A stretch of 64,000 nucleotides of DNA, from assembly GCF_902167145.1 (NCBI RefSeq), contig NC_050104.1:109317849-109381848 (forward strand), given 5' to 3'. The position numbers and the translations under genes were made by a program. This document shows positions 10,139-22,074 of this stretch, in pieces. Position 1 is the first letter of the stretch, and each line of letters starts with the position of its first letter. A model generated the notes under the pieces. That model did not search any database and was not told the origin of the DNA. It saw nothing but the letters and a program-made list of their open reading frames with translations. Source of the DNA: Zea mays. Taxonomy: Eukaryota > Streptophyta > Magnoliopsida > Poales > Poaceae.

Positions 10139-13100
10139 AGTAACACCCTGAATTTGGGGGTATAAAATTTCTTTCTTATGATCATCCAAATTCAGGTGTT
10201 ACTCTTCTCTATCTCACTCTAGTTTCACTCTCTCTAGTTTTATTCCTCTCTTCTTCTTTTAATTAGGGTTAGTTGAATTAGTGAAGGATTATTTATTTTA
10301 TTTTGCCCAAAACATATGAGTCATGGAATGTTGCATCATATTGAGCCTAAATATTCTTTGAATTGTTGCACATATTTGATTTGGTTTGAATTTGAAACTT
10401 GATTTGAATTTGAATTGAAAACCCTAGAGAAAATAAATAGAAAAAGCAATAGAAATTCCAGGAAAAAGGAAAAGGCCAATTCGGCCCAAACTAGCCCACT
10501 AAGCCCAGCTCGCGCGCGCGCCCGCGTCCGCGCGCCCTCGGTGCTTGACAGGCGGGCCCTGTCTGTCGACGCCAACCCGAGCGCGCTCACTCCCTCTCTC
10601 TCTCTCGCTGCTCTGTGGGGCCGAGCTGTCGGCGCCGTTCTCCCCCCATCCCCCGCACCCACTCTCTCTATCCCGCCGTCCCCACCTGTCAGCCGTCCCT
10701 AACCTCTCGCCCACGATCTCCCCGCCGTGGACGCGCCCACGACCGCGCATTCTCCGGCCACGTCCCCACGCTCGTGCCCCTTTTGAGCCCCGTGCCCTGC
10801 TTGCTCACCTCTCCTCGCTCATTTGCACCCTCAGCCAACCCCCTCGCCCTCTCTCTCGTCTGCCCACGCAAGCAGAGAGCTTCGCCACCGCCCGACATCG
10901 ACTGCTGTCGTTCTGTGGTCACCGTCGCGTCCGCGCCCCGTCCCATGTCATGGTGAGTTCCACCTCGTCGTCAGTTGCTCGGGACACCCTTCGATGTGCC
11001 CTTCCCCTCTCTGGTTCGTCCGGACCGCGCTCACCGGAGCGATTCTTGTGCAGTCAGAGCCCCGCCGTCATCGCCCCGTCGCGTCCTTGCGCCTCCGTCG
11101 TTGCCCCATGACTCCAGCACTTCCTCTCAAGGTGAGCAACCCGCACGCGCGCTTAATTTGGTCATTACTGCTCTGTTGCTCGCGCGATTGCTCGCCGGAG
11201 CTGTCCTCGCCGCCGTTAGCTCGCCTCGCCGTGTGTAGCGCCTTCTGGTGCCCCCGCGCCAGCGTGATGCCCATGGCCGAGTCCGCCAGACCGCCCTGAT
11301 CGCGCCTGAGCTAAATCCCAAGCCTCTGGATCCCCGCCGTGACCAGCCTCCTCGTCTCCGGCGAGCCCTCATCGCGGGACCGAGCGGCGCCACCGCGCCT
11401 GTGTCCGCCCCTGACCGTTAGATCTCGGGCGTCCGTACGAGATTGGGCGGTTTAGACTTAACCCGAGCGGATCTGATCTCAGCCCTCCGATCTAGATCTG
11501 ACCGCCCCTCTCTCTCCCCCTCATCCGCACCCCTGCCCCTGGGCTCGGCTGGTCAGCCCGCCCTGGCCCCGCCTGTCAGCCGCGTTCGGACGCCCGCGCC
11601 CGCAAGCGCGCCCGCGCGATCTATTCCTGGCTGTTGATCTATGATCCGATGGCCAAGGTTACCCCGTACCCCTTGGAGTTAAGTTTTGCTTAAGAAACCC
11701 CTTGGTTTTAGGAAATCAACCCGCAATCCTCTGTTTTAGCGCGCAGGCCCCTGGTTTATTTTGAATAGCCCCCTGTACTTTTAGTTAATCACAGATGTTG
11801 CCCTAATTTCATATTTCAAACTTCAAAACTTGTTTATTTCATATCTTTTTCATATGAACTCCAAATTTAGTGGTTCAAATTGCAAAATGTTCATAAAATT
11901 ATTCTCTGTTCAAAAAAATGATGAGCTATAGTCTGTATACCATAACTTTACACTTAGAATATAGGATTAAAGTATATGTTGATTTATTCATTTAATGAAA
12001 TAAATAAAAGGAGAATCCTAGGAGTTAAAATATATTTAATCTTGTGAGATTGATAATATGTACTATATGAATTCACTTCTCGTTTAACTTTTTGGTCTCA
12101 ATGAAGTAAATAGAATTAGGTATGTAATTATGGATAACACTTAAAGGATAATCAAATTCCTAAATGAGAGTAGTTCATCTTATAATTTAATCTTTTCTTT
12201 GTTTAATTACTACTTTACTTTTTGAGCTATGTTCCAACACTTAGAGAGTAATCAATGCCCAATTAAGATTAGTCCATTTTATAAGTGGATCTCATTCTCT
12301 TTTATTTAATACTATACCTTTTGAGATGTTTTCCAATGTTGGTATATGCTTGATGTGATGTTCATTTGTACTTTCCAAATGTATTGAATGTATGATCGCT
12401 TTATTTAGACAACGAGCAGCTCGTGGTTCCTGAGTGTGTTGCCGAAGATCCCTCTGAGCAACCTGGTGAAGGCAAGTGTTCTCAGACCTATCATGTCCTA
12501 CTTTAATTTATAATTCACTATCCCGCATTACATTATTGAAACTTAAGGATTGACTAGTCTATATTTATGTTACCCTTGTTTACCTTTCTGGGTTAATCAT
12601 GGTTAGCTTATGCTATTGATTTAACTTAATCAATGAACATGATGTGATCATTTATGATACGATGATGTTATCCCGATGAGGTTCTTGTGATTACTTTAGG
12701 GGGCTCAGGCTGTTTCCTGAGTACCTCTCCGTAAGGACCTGTTTGGGGAGTGACAACCTGAGATAACAGTGCAACCATGAGGGTGGAATGGGACGCCCTT
12801 AGCTGATTAATTAGAGGAACCAAAGGAGTAGTTGGCTTCGCCGTAGGGCCGTCAAGGGGGTCCGGGCACAGTACTTGCTCTGCCGAGGCTGGTTGCAAAG
12901 GTTCTTTGATTTAGTTTTGTTAGTCACCGTTCCTTTGGGGAGATGTACTATGTTTATCAAACTGGAGAAACCTAACGGACGGCTATGACCTCTAGGAAAT
13001 CTTTGTAAAGGCTACATAGTGAGACCCTACTAGGTCACCTTGGTAGTGATCAATGGGGAGGCTAGAACCCCGGGCAGAATGAGAATCATGGCTTGTGGGT

Positions 13101-13765
13101 AAAGTGTGCAACCTCTGTAGAGTGTTAAAGACTGGTATATCAGCCGTGCTCACGGTTATGAGCAGCCTTGGGATCCTCTTCGATTAGAAGAACTTTGATT
13201 ACTTTTATGATGATGGTTAATAATGTTGTTTATAATTCTGATCTCTGGTATTTCCTCTTGGAGGGAGTACTTCTAGGTAATAACTGGTTTTATTACTAAA
13301 ATTTGGCTCTACTTATAGTAATAGAACTTGATCAATTAAAAGTAATTGCTTAACCTTAACTCCACATACAGCTAGTCCATTTTAGTCAAATAGGACATTT
13401 GCTAAGTATGTTGATGTGTACTCACCCTTGCTTTAGAAACCACCCCACCCCAGGTTGTCCCCACTGTACTTAGTGCTCAGGAGGAGATGTTGGCAACATG
13501 GAGGACTTTGAGGAGTTCCAGGACTATGACGAGTTATAATTTGCTTTAGTGGCAAACCCCCAGTCAGCTGCCTGTGTAGGCTTATCTTCTATGTTTCATT
13601 TCTCCGCACTTTGATATAATTGTTGAACACTATGGATATGTATTAGACTCTATGGATGTCTCAAACATCTTGATGTAATTAAGTACCTTTTCGTTATTTA
13701 ATTCGAGCATTGTGTGATGATGTCCAATTATGTAATCGATGTGTACGTGAGTTCTGATCCTGGCA
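10139..13765 (+). repeat. Element A 3' LTR, main part (interrupted by element C)
   Basis: The first 3,627 bp of a 3.67-kb LTR; the last 46 bp are at 25765-25810. A GC-rich stretch (about 10500-11650) produces long random open frames on both strands. They lack codon bias, domains or support, and I do not call them. The rest is AT-rich apart from a block around 12780-13180 that resembles 17530-17890 in element C's LTR. There is no gene in this region. Confidence 0.85.
13761..13765. repeat. Target-site duplication of element C (TGGCA; partner 25760-25764)
   Basis: TGGCA flanks the outermost LTR ends of the three-LTR array, so the whole array descends from one insertion into A's LTR. Confidence 0.92.
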
Positions 13766-14027
13766 TGTAATGCCCACAATCTGTATAAGAAAAAAATTAA
13801 TGATAACAAAATAAATGAAGAAATGAAATAGTAAATTCAGATATCTCAAATTATACTTGAGTATTGAAAATTTAGGGCTGGGTTTGTGAGACCTAAAATG
13901 GGATGAGGAAAAAATATAACATAAAATGATAAAAAATATCTAGGATATTATTTCTAGAATTATTGAAACCTTTGAAATTAGTAGGACATTCCTTGCTCAT
14001 AAACAATTAAAGGCATTACCTAATCAT
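13766..14027 (+). repeat. Element C left LTR, first 262 bp only
   Basis: It begins TGTAATGCCC and follows the start of the two full LTRs closely. It breaks off at a TCAT shared with the integrase sequence, which marks a deletion junction. Confidence 0.92.
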
Positions 14028-14697
14028 GAGAATATGGATACGAAGTTGAATTTTAGTTTGGCCTACCATTCTCAGACTGATGGACAGACGGAAAGGACTA
14101 ATCAAGTATTGGAAGACATGTTAAGAGCTTATGCCCTTCAGCATGGTAGTAGTTGGGACAAGAGTCTACCTTATGCTGAGTTCTCGTATAATCAGGGAGA
14201 ATTTAAGGGTAGCTCAGACCAGACAAAAGAGCTATGCAGATAATAGAAGAAGACCACTGGAATTTGAGGAAAGAAATCATGCGTACCTCAAGGTGTCACC
14301 ACTTCGTGGAATGAGAAGATTCAAAGTCAAGGGAAAATTGTCCCCTCGCTATATTGGACCATTCTGAGTTTTTAGGCAAGTTGGAGAGATGGCCTATCAA
14401 CTCGAGCTACCTGATAATCTATCTAATGTGCATAATGTATTTCATGTGTCTCAACTTAAGAAGTGTCTCTGTGTCCCTAAGGAACAATTACCAATGGAAG
14501 AGCTCAGTGTTCGAGGTGATTTGACTTACAAAGAGTATCCTATCAAGATTCTTGATACATTGACTCGAGTTACAAGAAATAAGGTAATAAAGATGTGCAA
14601 AGTGCGATTGAGTCACCACGGAGAAGACGAAGCTACATGGGAAAGGGAAGAAGAGCTTCGCATAGAATTTCCCCATCTTTTCCCTAGTCCTTCCTAA
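14028..14697 (+). pseudogene. Element C unit 1: integrase C-terminal fragment
   Basis: Matches 21216-22036 of unit 2. It starts at GAGAATATGGATACG inside the integrase core and carries [10 protein letters not shown] with the catalytic Glu region. It lacks 149 bp relative to unit 2 between two TATAAT copies (unit 2 positions 21377-21382 and 21526-21531), which shifts the frame. The tail (PIKILDTLTR to EATWEREEEL) is the chromodomain-like end. The upstream gag, protease, RT and RNase H are gone. Bases 14698-14735 hold the purine tract before the middle LTR. Confidence 0.9.
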
Positions 14698-14735
14698 ATC
14701 TCGAGGACAAGATTATTGTTAAGTGGGGTAGGATT

Positions 14736-17700
14736 TGTAATGCCCACAATCTGTATAAGAAAAAATTAGTGATAACAAAATAAATGAAGAAATGAAATAG
14801 TAAATTCAGATATCTCAAATTATACTTGAGTATTGAAAATTTAGGGCTGGGTTTGTGAGACCTGAAATGGGATGAGGAAAAAAAATATAACATAAAATGA
14901 TAAAAAATATATAGGATATTATTTCTAGAATTATTGAAACCTTTGAAATTAGTAGGACATTCCTTGCTCATAAACAATTAAAGGCATTACCTAATCATAT
15001 GAAGGGAATGGAAATGAAAATATAAATGAGAAAGGATTGTTTATGGACTTTTATTCCCCACCCATAAATAAATGATGGGGGAAAGTAAATAATATTAAAA
15101 ACTGTACAAATAAATAAAAATATAAACTAGTGCCAAAAACATGTTGAAACCCTAGCCAGAGGTATATTCGGAATTTGAAGTTTAAGTCTTGAATCAAAAT
15201 TTGATTTGAATTGGAATTAAATAATAAAATATTAATTACGTCATAATGGATTCTTATTGTGTATTTTGTTTGAAATAGCAATTCAAACTCATATTCAAAT
15301 TGAATTCAATTTAGAAAACAGAAAAAAAACAAAGGAGAAAAGAAAATGCAACAACCTGCTATTGGGCCACATATGTCCTCTGGCCGGCCCATCTCCCTAA
15401 TCCCGCACTCGCTTCATTGACGGGCGGGCCCCCTCGTCATTATCGTTGCTCAGCTCCCGCTGCACAGCGTGCGCGCGGTCAGACGCTGCGCCGCGGGCCC
15501 TCGTTGTCAGGTTCGTGATCACCTCACCCCGTTACACTACTGTGCGGGACTAGTTGCAAGCGACTCACCCAAATCCGCGCGATTGTCGCCGTACTCACCC
15601 ACCTCGCGCGAGAAGCTCGCCACCGTTGCCGTGAATCGTGGACGACCTCCTTCCAGCCCGAGCCGAGTCCACGGAGGATAAGTAGGAGCACTCCCCTGCT
15701 CCCTCCTTCCCTCACCCATCCTCCTTGTGCGAGCACCGAGACCATTTTCCCCACCGTGTCTGGTCAATACTGCCGCCGCCATCGCCTCCCAACCTCCGTT
15801 GTGCGGTTCCGTGCGTTCTGCAGAGTTGGTACATCGTGTACACGGGCCTAATCGAGCGCTGAGGCCTGCGGTGCGGCGGAATTTCTCGCCGGTTCTTCAT
15901 CCAGGCCACCGGGCCGCGGGTCACCATGGGCAGCGCTGCTGTCGCCACCAAGAACGGTACGATGCACTTCGTTACATTCCCCATACTCTCTGCTTTGTTA
16001 TGCAAGCGTCAGAATCGTGTTCTAGGCAGAAATCGGGGAGTAAGCTAGTGGCCGTTAATGGCGCGCCGCCGTGCGGTTGGGCACCTCTGTTTGGCTGTGG
16101 ACGGTGGAAGAAGGATGTGGACCATCGATCTTTGTTGCAACGGCTTAGATCGACCGGGGGGGAAATAGCTACCGTAGCGTCTCATCGGGACCGTCGGATT
16201 CAATTGGGCGGTCACGATGGGTCCACGACTATGTTGCCAATTGAGCCGTAGATCTTAGATCCATGGGCTAGCAGCGCTTACGGGTTCAGATCTAATCTGA
16301 TCTGTTGATTTAGAATCGAACGGCCGTAAGACCCCGATACCCCTTCGACTGACGGTTTTACAAAAGAAACCCTAGGGATTTCAGTTATGAACCCGCAGTA
16401 CAACTCGAGGTTAGTCTGAGACTAGGGAACACTTGCGCGCCAGCCCCTGGCTTTTCCAGAATTTGGCGCCCAGTCCTGGGAAATAGAAAATCAAAGAATT
16501 TGATTTATAAAATGAATTTCTTATATAAAAACAATTCAGAATCTTGTTAAATTCATAGAAAATTTATATTAAGTCCAAATGAGTCCATTCCAGTTCCCAT
16601 AATTATGTATTAATATTTTCTACTGCTTGGTAACACTGTTTTGACATGAAACCTATACTAGGATTGATTACTCAATTAATTTTGTAGCAAGCACATAAAA
16701 TCTTCGGAAATTCATAACTCCTCCGTTTTAAATCCGAATTAACTCGTTCCAGTTGCGATAGCTTCGTATAAATATCTACTCCACAATAGCAACATTTATT
16801 ATATGATATCATATACTTTTATAATTGGGTTAATCTATGTCTATCAGATTAACTTATTTAATATTAATATAGTATTCTAATTTTATGGTTATAATTTAAC
16901 TAGATAATCTTTAATCAAATAATGACTTAGATTAAAGTTGAGATAATTATTTATAGAATAATTTCTCATATGACCTATACTAACAAATTTATAATATAGT
17001 TTAAATCACATAGATTTTTTTATAAATGACAACTCCTTAATGGTAACTCCGATCTTAACAGTTCTCAATCCCACGATCCCTTAGCTTCGCGTAGATTATG
17101 ATTATTCAGTTTGTACTTATATTTGGTGTAATGTTAATTTTGTCCATACCATGTTTGTTTGTATTGCAACGGCTAGCAGTGAGGTCGAGGATTTGAAGAA
17201 TCACCCTGGTAACTGGATTCTCAAGTGTCAGGCAAGTTGTGCCCTTGATCCACTTTTGTTACCCAATAATATTCTTTATTATCATTATTCAATGCATAGG
17301 TTTAATTTTGATAGGTCCCAATAGGTCACCCAAGATTGTTATTCCATTTTACCTTGTTATCCTTGAATCACTTGGGTAGTTTTGCTATTGCTTTACATGG
17401 TTTTGGGTTAATATTTCATTATATCCATGTTCCAGTTATTTTGTTATTCTATTTATGTTCATGTCAAGATCATTAATGTTAATTGGAACATGGAGCTTAA
17501 CTTGAGAAACACGTGCCACCACAAGGGTTTAATGGGACGCCCTTGGCCAACTAACTAGGAAAGCTAGTGGAAGACGACCTTACCCGAAAGGGGCAAGGGC
17601 AGTAGAGAATTGCATGCAAGGAGGTTCTCGGGTTGATTTTGCTACGATGGCGGTCAGACGGGGGATTCTTGCAAGTGCTCTCCCCATAAACTGTAGCGGG

Positions 17701-18446
17701 TTTCGGAAGCTAGTGGAACTTTGTAAAGGCCTCGTAGTGGATCCCTAGCCATTCACCTCGGTAGTGTCTAAGGGTCTAGCTAACCCTGGCAACATGGGAT
17801 ACACGACTTGTGGGTACAGGGTACAATCTCTGCAGAGTGTAAAACTGGTATACTAGCCGAGCTCACGGTCATGAGCAGCTCAGGACTCTCTGATGATTAA
17901 TTTATGGAACTTAAATTCATTTTGTCATTTGCATTGCATGGGATTATTATTAAATTTGTTCTATTACTTTATTTAAGGTTTGTATTTACTTACATTTAGT
18001 AACTGCTAATAAAATTTTGACCAACTAATTAAAAACAATGCTCAGCTTTAACCCCTGTCATTGATTAGCCTTACACATCACATGATCTCCCACCTTTGGT
18101 GAGTTCATGCCATATTATTCCCCACAACTTGTTGAGCGATGAACATGTGTAAGCTCACCCTTGCTGTCTCACACCCCCACAGGAGAACAACAGGTGGTTC
18201 AGGAGGAGCCACAAAGCGAGGAGTTCAATTCGATCTAGGTGGCATTTCCCCAGTTGACTTGTGCCAAGGATGATCCTTAGTTCGTTTTATAATTATCTTT
18301 TATTTTGTAATAAGACTTTCGTTATTAATAAATACTCTGATGTTATTGTGACATTTATCTCTATACACTCTGTTATTGTATATGTTGTCTTCTTGGCGCA
18401 TGTATGAGATGCACCTGGCTTTGTTCCTTAAAGCCTAGGTGTGACA
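14736..18446 (+). repeat. Element C middle LTR (3,711 bp)
   Basis: TGTAATGCCC to GGTGTGACA, matching 22075-25759. A GC-rich block (about 15360-16260) yields chance open frames that I reject. The block around 17530-17890 resembles part of element A's LTR. There is no gene inside. Confidence 0.93.
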
Positions 18447-18450
18447 GAAG

Positions 18451-18462
18451 TGGTATCAGAGG
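18451..18462 (+). other. Element C primer-binding site
   Basis: TGGTATCAGAGG lies four bases after the middle LTR. It is initiator-Met type and shows that the middle LTR serves as 5' LTR of the right unit. Confidence 0.85.
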
Positions 18463-18930
18463 AAATGTTGACTGTAGGACGAAACCTAGATAGAAATGGA
18501 CAACCCTTACCTACTTACCTTACTCTAATTCATTCTATACTTATCTTATCTTGATCATGTCTCACCTTTTGCTGTCATACTCTGATTACTCTTATCTTTT
18601 CCACTCTAAGACAAGATAGGTTTCACACATTGGAATCCTACAATTATGAACTTTTTTCAGAGATAGGAGACCTAATACAACATTAAAACTATTTTCTCTA
18701 TTTAAAAAAATTGTTGGTTGATTGTTCTGATGATAAATGCTTGATTTGCTTCTTTGATTGATTGAAACATTATCGTTGGGCATCTTAGCATGTACCACTA
18801 TAAGGTAATGTATTAGCTTTAGTGGGTGATACACTAATCTACTTAGCTAATAAATCCCCCGTAGTAACATTCCTCGTAATTACTCGTCTTGTCTACAATT
18901 CTTTCTTTCGTACCCTGTGTTTCTAACCCC
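18463..18930 (+). other. Element C leader; gag lost
   Basis: The leader sequence runs from the primer site directly into the end of a protease-like region. Gag, expected here, is absent, and I see no gene. Confidence 0.65.
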
Positions 18931-21900
18931 GATGGGCTACCCCTATAGTGTTAGAAGAGAGCACTATAGACATGATCCTTGGTATGTCATGGTTAAGAAA
19001 GGCAAAGGCAGTTTATATACTGTACTAATGGAAACATAGAACTCACTAGTTCCAAAGGAGAAAGATTTCAAGTTGGAATTGCAGTAACTACCGCTACCAG
19101 ACTAGCGACATTCTTAGTAGATGGGAAGTTTGTTGGTGATAACATCCGTGTGGTTAGAGATTTTCCCGATGTCTTTCTAGAAGAGTTGCCAGGGATGCCA
19201 CCATATAGGGAAGTTCAGTTTCTCATTGATCCCTTACCTGGGACTACCCCTAGTTTCAAACGGCCATACAGGATGTCCATAGAAGAACTAAAGGAACTTA
19301 AGAAGCAATTAATGGAATTACAAGAGGTTGGGTACATTCGTCCGAATTCTTCACCTTGGGGAGCGCCAGTTCTATTTGCACAGAAGAAAGATGGATCGCA
19401 AGGGATGTGCGTGGATTATAGGTCCCTTAATGATGTTACCATTAAGAACAAGTATCTGTTGCCCTGCGTTGAGGATTTATTTGATCAGAGGAGAGGTGCT
19501 AGGATATTCTCGAAGATTGATCTCTGAACGGGTTATCACCAAATGAAGATTAGGCCATCGGATATTCCCAAGACGAATTTCTCGACCCGATATGGTTTAT
19601 ATGAGTTCATCGTTATGTTATTTGGACTAACTAATGCACCAGCCTATTTTGTGGATCTGAAGAATAAGGTGTTCATAATCTGGACAGATTCATCTGGTTT
19701 ACATCGACGATATTTTTATTTATTCCAAGAGTGTTAGTTATCATGAGAAACATTTGAGATTGGTGCTACAGAAGCTACGAGATAATCAACTCTACGCCAA
19801 GTACAGTAAATGCGAGTTCTGGATTGACGAGGTGTCATTCCTTGGACATATCATTTCTAATGGAGGGATATCAGTGGATCCTGCTAAAGTCAAGGAGATA
19901 GTGGCGTGGAGCATACCCACTACAGTTACGGAGGTTCAGAGTCTCTTGAGACTTGTAGGATATTATTGGAGATTTATTGAAGGATTTTCTAAAGATTGCT
20001 AAGCCTATGACCTCACTTCTGGAGAAGGGAAGAGAGTTCAAGTGGGACGAGAAATGCCAAGATAGCTTTGATCAATTAAAGAAGAGATTGGTGTCACCAC
20101 CAGTATTGGTTATGCCAGATCTACAGAAGGGATTTGACATATATTGTGATGCATGCGACCAAGGCATGGGATGGGTACTTATGCGAGAAGGATACGTGAT
20201 TGCCTACACGTCTCATCAGTTGCGGAAACATGAGTTGAACTACCCCACTCATGACTTAGAACTGGCAGCCGTGGTGCACGCACTTAAGATATGGAGACAT
20301 TACATTATGGGAACTAAGTGCCAAGTGTACACAGATCATAAGAGTATGAAGTATATATTCACTCAGAAGGATCTCAAACTTAGGCAACGCCGTTGGTTGG
20401 AGCTTATTAAGGATTATGATTTGGAGATTCACTATCACCCGGGCAAGGCAAATTTGGTTGCAGATGCCTTGAGTCGAAAGGAGCATGTTCATTCAGCTGT
20501 TGTTGCCCAGCTACCCGATGAGATTGTTGAGGATTTCAGGAGACTTAACTTGGGATAGTTGCTCACACTGAAGGAGTTATTATTGATGTGGAACTTACTT
20601 TGGAGCAAGAAATCCGCAAAGGACAAATTGGTGATGCTAAAATACAAGAGATTAAGGATCTGATTACTGAAGGTCGAGGTCCAGAATTCACGGAAGATGA
20701 GCAAGGCATCGTATGGTTCAAGGGCAGGATATGTGTTCCTGATATTGAAAGCCTTCGTGAGACTATTTTAAAGGAAGCCCATGACTCGGATTATTTTATT
20801 CATCCTAGTAGTACCAAGATGTATCAGGATTTGAAGCGGAAGTATTGGTGGTATGGACTAAAGAGAGATGTGGCTGCACATGTGGCTATGTGCGACGTGT
20901 GTCAAAAAGTTAAGGCAGAACACCAAAGACCAGCTGGACTATTATACCTATTAAAGATACCCAAATGGAGGTGTGATGAGATTGGTATAGACTTCATTAC
21001 TGGATTGCCTCGCACCCCGAGAGGATATGATTCGATATGGGTTATTGTGGATAGACTGACCAAAGTGGCTCATTTCATTCCGGTCAAGGCTACTTATAAG
21101 TGATCTCAATTGGCCGAGTTATATATGGCTCGGATTGTGTCCCTACACGGTGTACCAAAGAGGATCATTTTGGATAGAGGATCATAGTTTACCTCAAGAT
21201 TTTGGAAAAGTTTTCATGAGAATATGGATACGAAGTTGAATTTTTGTTTGGCCTACCATCCTAAGACTGATGGACAGACGGAAAGGACTAATCAAGTATT
21301 GGAAGACATGTTAAGAGCTTATGCCCTTCAGCATGGTAGTAGTTGGGACAAGAGTCTACCTTATGCTGAGTTCTCATATAATAATAGTTACCAGGCCAGT
21401 CTGAAGATGTCACCGTTCGAGACACTGTATGGCAGGAAATGCAGGACTCCTCTATATTGGGATCAGACTGGAGAAAGACAGTTCTTTGGACCTAAACTTA
21501 TTCAAGAGGCAGAAGAACAAGTCTGTATAATCAGGGAGAATTTGAGGGTAGCTCAGACTAGACAAAAGAGCTATGCAGATAATAGAAGAAGACCACTGGA
21601 ATTTGAGGAAAGAAATCATGCGTACCTCAAGGTGTCACCACTTCATGGAATGAGGAGATTCAAAGTCAAGGGAAAATTGTCCCCTCGCTATATTGGACCA
21701 TTCTGAGTTTTTAGGCAAGTTGGAGAGATGGCCTATCAACTCGAGCTACCTGATAATCTATCTAATGTGCATAATGTATTTCATGTGCCTCAACTTAAGA
21801 AGTGTATCCTTGTCCCTAAGGAACAGTTACCAATGGAAGAGCTTAGTGTTCGAGGTGATTTGACTTACACGGAGTATCCTATCAAGATTCTTGATACATT

Positions 21901-22036
21901 GACTCGAGTTACAAGAAATAAGGTAATAAAGATGTGCAAAGTGCAATGGAGTCACCACGGAGAAGACGAAGCTACATGGGAAAGGGAAGAAGAGCTTCGC
22001 ATAGAATTTCCCCATCTTTTCCCTAGTCCTTCCTAA
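18931..22036 (+). pseudogene. pol: Element C unit 2 pol: RT, RNase H, integrase, chromodomain-like tail (broken)
   Basis: Starts with a protease/RT junction remnant (STIDMILGMSWL). RT reads [40 protein letters not shown] and VDYRSLND, then a TGA at 19525-19527. After a frameshift near 19690 the catalytic VYIDDI box is intact, followed by CEFW and LGHIIS. RNase H ([39 protein letters not shown]) is open at 19977-20558 in another frame. Integrase has its zinc H-H-C-C (KMYQDLKRKYWWYG to CDVCQKVKAEHQRP), Asp in GIDFITGLP, a stop after VKATYK, and a TAG just after the second Asp region. It then opens again at 21224 and ends with a chromodomain-like tail at 22036. At least three frameshifts and four stops are present. 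Confidence 0.92.
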
Positions 22037-22057
22037 ATCTCGAGGACGAGATTATTG

Positions 22058-22074
22058 TTAAGGGGGGTAGGATT
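22058..22074 (+). other. Element C polypurine tract
   Basis: TTAAGGGGGGTAGGATT lies directly before the right LTR. Confidence 0.85.

Noticed and set aside
10415..10702. Host gene exon within the window
   Set aside because: All longer frames outside element coding regions fall in LTRs or GC-rich untranslated DNA. No conserved plant protein is recognisable anywhere in the 64 kb.
10336..11637. Long open frames on both strands in the GC-rich part of element A's LTR
   Set aside because: They overlap in several frames, have arginine/serine/proline-rich low-complexity content and no domain, and lie inside an LTR. This is a base-composition effect.
15469..16251. Open frames repeated in the LTRs of element C (also 22868-23609)
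   Set aside because: They are present twice only because the LTR is duplicated, and differ by frameshifts between copies. Not genes.
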